A stretch of 9,618 nucleotides of DNA, from the NCBI GenBank assembly GCA_002390705.1, contig DGQA01000002.1, positions 1 to 9,618 of the forward strand, read 5' to 3'. Positions 6,683 through 9,618 of the stretch are shown here, piece after piece. Position 1 is the first letter of the stretch; each line of letters opens with the position of its first letter. Below the pieces are notes generated by a model. The model saw nothing but the letters and a program-made list of their open reading frames with translations. It ran no database searches and was not told where the DNA came from. Made by a program: the position numbers and the translations under genes. The DNA is from Actinobacteria bacterium UBA4426 (GTDB lineage Bacteria; Actinomycetota; Actinomycetes; S36-B12).

Positions 6683-6701
6683 GATCTGATCCATTCAGAT
6701 C
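6683..6701. promoter_or_regulatory. Candidate operator: 7-5-7 inverted repeat upstream of the binding-protein gene
   Basis: GATCTGA (6683-6689), five bases, then TCAGATC (6695-6701) form a perfect inverted repeat. It lies in the leader of the transporter operon, just downstream of the inferred transcription start, where a dimeric repressor could block RNA polymerase. Four GATC sites occur within 34 bases (6683, 6688, 6698, 6713). The repeat is certain; the regulator is unknown. Confidence 0.45.
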
Positions 6702-6718
6702 CAATCTTGCTAGATCAC

Positions 6719-6748
6719 AACTTATGGCCAATTACGTCGGTGTGACAA
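6719..6748 (-). promoter_or_regulatory. Candidate sigma-70-type promoter of the osmoprotectant operon
   Basis: Minus strand: TTGTCA (6748-6743) as -35, an 18-base spacer, and TAAGTT (6724-6719) as -10. Transcription would start near 6712 and give a leader of about 60 bases containing the inverted repeat. The boxes are close to consensus but not perfect, and AT-rich leaders often offer such matches. The preceding gene ends at 6836, so some promoter is expected in this 185-base gap unless the antiporter transcript reads through. Confidence 0.4.
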
Positions 6749-6769
6749 GTTCGCGACATAATTAGGACA
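6744..6769 (-). repeat. Three TGTC direct repeats with exact 11-base period at the -35 region
   Basis: On the minus strand TGTC occurs three times. On the plus strand the GACA cores start at 6744, 6755 and 6766, exactly 11 bases apart. The first overlaps the proposed -35 box and the others lie upstream, the usual place for a response regulator or other activator binding as head-to-tail monomers. The repeat is short, so chance cannot be excluded. Confidence 0.35.
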
Positions 6770-6835
6770 CGATTGGCGTGTAAACATGCGCAGATCGTTA
6801 TGAATGAGCGCATTACATGAGGACTATCTCATTTA

Positions 6836-8428
6836 CTATCGGATTTGCCGCACCAAAGCTTGCTCGCGCGAATCCAACTCTCGTAAGAGTGGCCGGGCTA
6901 TTGAGTCAGGCAAACCATCGCTGTCCCGCAAGCGGATCAGTTCCTCCTGCTCGGCGTGCACCATGGAAACCGCAAGGTTAAGCATTTGGGAAATCTCTAG
7001 TTCGGCGGTCACTGGCTGCACAGACTCTTGAGCTGACGAACTTCTCAACAGTCGCATCTCCCGATCGCGACGCAATGATTCAACGTCCTCAGGGCTCAGC
7101 GGTGTCCCAGCTTGGGTGAATTCCTCAAGCGCGGTGTCAAGACGGATTAAGGCAGCTTTCGCAAGCATCCCCTGCACCCGAGCGATCTCTGCTGTGTCAT
7201 CGTCGGCCGGAATTTTGAGCATCCGGGCCATCGGACCAAGGGTCTCAGCCAAAATCAGAGTAATCACGATAACGAGGAAACTCACCGCGAGAATAAGGTC
7301 CCGGTTTGGGAATGGGTCACCCACCATCGTAACTAACGGGATTGAAAAAGCGGCCAAACCTGAAATCGGTCCTCGAGCGCCAGCCCAAGCCATGACCGCG
7401 GCCTCGCGACCAAACGTTGCATGACGAGACACCGGTGACTTGGCAAGACGAGTCACACCAACCATTGCGAACACAAAGACTGCTCGGGTAATGATCAACG
7501 TTAGGACAACAGCGCCGGTGAGAATTAAGGCCGTGTGTACTTCTGAGGTCTTAAGCCGGCCCAGTACTTCAGGGAGTTGCAAACCAATCAAGAAAAAAGC
7601 TAACGCCTGAAGAATGAAAGTGAGATGCCGCCACACCACGGCGCTTTGCACGCGGCCCGCAGCCCCAGGTTCAGAGTTTTGCCGATGTGCAACAAAAAGC
7701 CCTGCCACGACTATTGCCAAAATACCCGACCCTTGGGCAGCTTCTGCCGTTATATACACAAGAAACGGCGCAACAATGATCAGTGAATTCGCGGGGACCA
7801 GATCATGGCTAGTTCTCAGGAGCCGTCCCATAATCCACCCACTGAAAAGTCCAATACCAACACCCACGAACACGGCAAGTGAAAAATCAACGGCAACTTC
7901 GCCCATAGTGATTGATCCGGCAATCGCAGCAACAATTGCCACTTTCAGCGCAGTCAAGCCAGTTCCGTCGTTAACTAAACTTTCACCCTCGAGAATTGAC
8001 ACAAGCCGTCGAGGCAACGACGCTCTTTTAGCAATCGTTCCTACAGAAACAGCATCCGTGGGTGCCAAGACTGCCCCCAGCGCCATGGCAACCGCAATGG
8101 GCAGTGCGGCGACCCAGTAACCAACAAACCCCACCGCAAAAGTTGAGAAAACAACAAGGCCAATCGCAAGAACAAACACGGGCCGAGCCACTTTACGCAA
8201 ATCCAGATACGAAGACCCAAGCGCTTCACCAAATACAAGCGGTGCCAACACAGCGACCAAAATAATTTCCGGGTCGGGGACTTCATTGGGACCAAATGGC
8301 GCAATGCCCAGCAAGAAACCTGCCCCAATTAGCGGCAATGACATCGACCAACCCCGCTGACGCAGAAATGCCGCGATTACAACAGCCACCACCCCCGAGA
8401 TTGCGAGGGTAGTAAAAGCGCTAGACAC
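6836..8428 (-). CDS. CPA1-family Na+(K+)/H+ antiporter
   Basis: 530-residue membrane antiporter that should expel Na+ or K+ in exchange for protons, helping pH and salt homeostasis. About twelve hydrophobic helices fill residues 5-400. Family hallmarks: LAPTDAVSVG (121-130) in the first unwound helix, EGESLVNDGTGL (147-158) with the ion-binding pair N153-D154, and MAWAGARGPISGLAAF (346-361), equivalent to the usual WAGLRGAVSLA. N153-D154 suggests the electroneutral CPA1 type (NhaP/YjcE-like) rather than DD-type CPA2. The C-terminal about 125 residues (405-530) are hydrophilic, acidic and helical, probably a cytoplasmic regulatory tail. The start is GTG at 8428-8426, with AGGG eight bases upstream. 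It lies on the same strand as the osmoprotectant operon, 185 bases before it, and is divergent from the MMPL gene. Which cation it carries cannot be told. Confidence 0.9.
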   Translation of the reverse strand: MSSAFTTLAISGVVAVVIAAFLRQRGWSMSLPLIGAGFLLGIAPFGPNEVPDPEIILVAVLAPLVFGEALGSSYLDLRKVARPVFVLAIGLVVFSTFAVGFVGYWVAALPIAVAMALGAVLAPTDAVSVGTIAKRASLPRRLVSILEGESLVNDGTGLTALKVAIVAAIAGSITMGEVAVDFSLAVFVGVGIGLFSGWIMGRLLRTSHDLVPANSLIIVAPFLVYITAEAAQGSGILAIVVAGLFVAHRQNSEPGAAGRVQSAVVWRHLTFILQALAFFLIGLQLPEVLGRLKTSEVHTALILTGAVVLTLIITRAVFVFAMVGVTRLAKSPVSRHATFGREAAVMAWAGARGPISGLAAFSIPLVTMVGDPFPNRDLILAVSFLVIVITLILAETLGPMARMLKIPADDDTAEIARVQGMLAKAALIRLDTALEEFTQAGTPLSPEDVESLRRDREMRLLRSSSAQESVQPVTAELEISQMLNLAVSMVHAEQEELIRLRDSDGLPDSIARPLLRELDSREQALVRQIR

Positions 8429-8524
8429 GCCACGACCCTAATGTCTGAACCTTCCTGCTGCTCCACAAGAACTCGATATCAGCGGGAATTTGCACGGTCG
8501 GCTCAAATAGGGGACGCTCAAGCC
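8429..8524. promoter_or_regulatory. Divergent intergenic region between antiporter and MMPL genes
   Basis: These 96 bases must carry the signals for two divergent genes. AGGGGA at 8509-8514 is a usable ribosome site ten bases before the MMPL ATG. No promoter with both boxes near consensus and normal spacing stands out on either strand, and no inverted repeat large enough for a shared operator was seen. Confidence 0.4.
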
Positions 8525-9618
8525 ATGGCCAAGTCCGAGGGCAAGCAATCCACACCGGCGAGAAACACCACCAAAAGTGGGCGGCGCGCCCTATGGCTGG
8601 CCGTTGGCGCCGCAGTTATGTGGCTTATGGTCGGGAGCTGGGCCGGGCCCTTGGCCGGAAGCCTCTCAGACGTCCAAGAAAATGACAACGCCACATTTCT
8701 TCCATCTTCTGCTGAATCCACAATAGTCAGTGAGGAACAAGAATTTTTCGCAACAAACTCGGCAATCCCGATTTTGGCAGTAATCACACACCCTGACCGC
8801 TCACCGCTCACCGCAGCCGATCAAGGAGCCATCACCGAATTTTTGGCCGAGGTCCCGAAACTAAGCCTTGCTGACGGATCGCGGGTTGGTGAATATTTGG
8901 AATCGGAACAATTGTTCCCACTCCCCTCCGAGGACGGCAAAGCCCTGCTCGTCAACATCTCTGTCAATAGCGACCGTGGTGCAGAACGAATCGAAGATGG
9001 TGAGTTTGCCTTCGCCGAAATCACAAACACAATCCGTGACTACGCGGTCTCGTTCGACACACTTCAAATCAACGTCACCGGCCCCGGCGGTTTTCTTGCT
9101 GACCTAATCAAGGTATTCGGAGCTATCGATGGCGCGTTACTCCTGGCCACCGCAGTCGTAGTAGCAATAATCTTGATCTTTGTGTACCGCAGCCCAGTGC
9201 TGTGGTTAATCCCATTAATTTCGGCCGGATTCGCTCTCGCGGTTGCCAGCGGAATTGTCTACGTCCTGGCAGACAACGGTGTTCTCGTACTCAACGGGCA
9301 GAGCCAAGGAATCTTGACCGTCTTGGTCTTCGGAGCGGGAACCGACTATTCGCTGCTGCTGGTCAGCAGGTACCGAGAAGAGTTACATAAATATTCAATT
9401 CACACGGATGCGATTGGGGCAGCAATAAAGGGAGTCCGCGCACCAATTATTGCTTCTTCTGCCACAACTTCAATCGGTCTCATGTGCTTACTTTTAAGTG
9501 AACTCAACTCAAATAAGTCAACCGGCCCGGTGTCTGCTGTGGGAGTAATCGCAGCCATGTTGATCATGCTGACTTTCTTGCCCGCACTACTCACTTTCCC
9601 AAGTTTCACCCTCCCCAT
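8525..9618 (+). CDS. MMPL (RND superfamily) transporter, N-terminal part (3' partial)
   Basis: The frame is open from ATG 8525 to the window end (364 residues plus two bases), so the gene continues to the right. Layout: charged cytoplasmic N-terminus (1-21), first helix (about 22-42), an extracytoplasmic domain of about 155 residues (45-198), then a helix bundle with segments at about 200-219, 226-248, 262-281, 308-325 and 335-357. The diagnostic motif is GAGTDYSLLLVSRYREEL (270-287). In MmpL proteins the Asp-Tyr pair (here D274-Y275) belongs to the proton relay that drives export. YRSPVLWLIPL (221-231) is also typical. Full members have 700-1000 residues with a second copy of this bundle, which should lie beyond the window. 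It probably exports lipids, siderophores or drugs using the proton gradient, but the substrate is unknown. The start is supported by AGGGGA upstream and the adjacent N-terminal helix. Confidence 0.88.
   Translation, partial: MAKSEGKQSTPARNTTKSGRRALWLAVGAAVMWLMVGSWAGPLAGSLSDVQENDNATFLPSSAESTIVSEEQEFFATNSAIPILAVITHPDRSPLTAADQGAITEFLAEVPKLSLADGSRVGEYLESEQLFPLPSEDGKALLVNISVNSDRGAERIEDGEFAFAEITNTIRDYAVSFDTLQINVTGPGGFLADLIKVFGAIDGALLLATAVVVAIILIFVYRSPVLWLIPLISAGFALAVASGIVYVLADNGVLVLNGQSQGILTVLVFGAGTDYSLLLVSRYREELHKYSIHTDAIGAAIKGVRAPIIASSATTSIGLMCLLLSELNSNKSTGPVSAVGVIAAMLIMLTFLPALLTFPSFTLP

Noticed and set aside
6651..6731. Upstream extension of the binding-protein gene by 27 codons (ATG at 6731)
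   Set aside because: The extra residues are charged and would precede a perfect lipoprotein signal. The ATG at 6650 has a GGAG ribosome site, and the extension would cover the operator and promoter candidates.
6800..6832. Short hairpins after the antiporter stop (6800-6818 and 6817-6832)
   Set aside because: The stems are only five to seven pairs, AT-rich or bulged, and lack a following T run, so there is no support for a terminator.
7614..8120. 168-codon plus-strand open frame antisense to the antiporter gene
   Set aside because: It lies wholly opposite a well-supported membrane protein, has a Ser/Thr/Pro/Ala-rich composition typical of antisense shadows, and shows no domain.
1..9618. CRISPR array, riboswitch or rRNA/tRNA gene anywhere in the window
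   Set aside because: No regularly spaced direct repeats with unique spacers, no conserved riboswitch core in the operon leader, and no RNA gene structure were seen on either strand.

Overview
The window looks like Actinomycetota DNA, probably from an aquatic or otherwise moderate-GC member. The signs are an actinobacterial-style lipoprotein signal on the binding protein, an MMPL-family exporter with the GAGTDY motif, and several GTG starts. No rRNA, tRNA or other taxonomic marker is visible, so the assignment stops at phylum level and is an inference.

Left part (1-1876, + strand): the Pro/Glu-rich C-terminal tail of one gene is followed after 22 bases by a complete secreted protein. That protein joins a clan GH-A-like glycoside hydrolase domain to a C-terminal pentapeptide-repeat domain. 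By eye this part, especially the hydrolase domain, is clearly richer in G+C than the transporter block.

Middle (1877-2560): 684 bases without a convincing gene. They contain clustered TGACA-type repeats and a weak hairpin that may end the minus-strand operon. Base composition changes around here, so this could be the edge of an acquired segment or the remains of a mobile element.

Osmoprotection block (2561-6835, - strand): transcription runs right to left. The order is a lipoprotein that binds a quaternary amine, permease 1, an ATPase with C-terminal CBS-like domains, permease 2, and a small four-helix membrane protein that may be DUF2231-like. The last four genes are tightly packed or overlapping. 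A perfect 19-bp stem hairpin separates the binding-protein gene from the rest, so the binding protein is probably made in excess over the membrane complex. The upstream region has a plausible promoter, a 7-5-7 inverted repeat downstream of it, and three TGTC repeats spaced exactly 11 bases apart.

Right part (6836-9618): a CPA1-family Na+(K+)/H+ antiporter on the - strand lies directly upstream of the transporter operon. It is divergent from an MMPL-family transporter on the + strand that runs off the window end. Compatible-solute import plus cation/proton exchange makes 2561-8428 a coherent salt and osmotic-stress module. I found no CRISPR array, intact insertion sequence, RNA gene or clearly new defence system.
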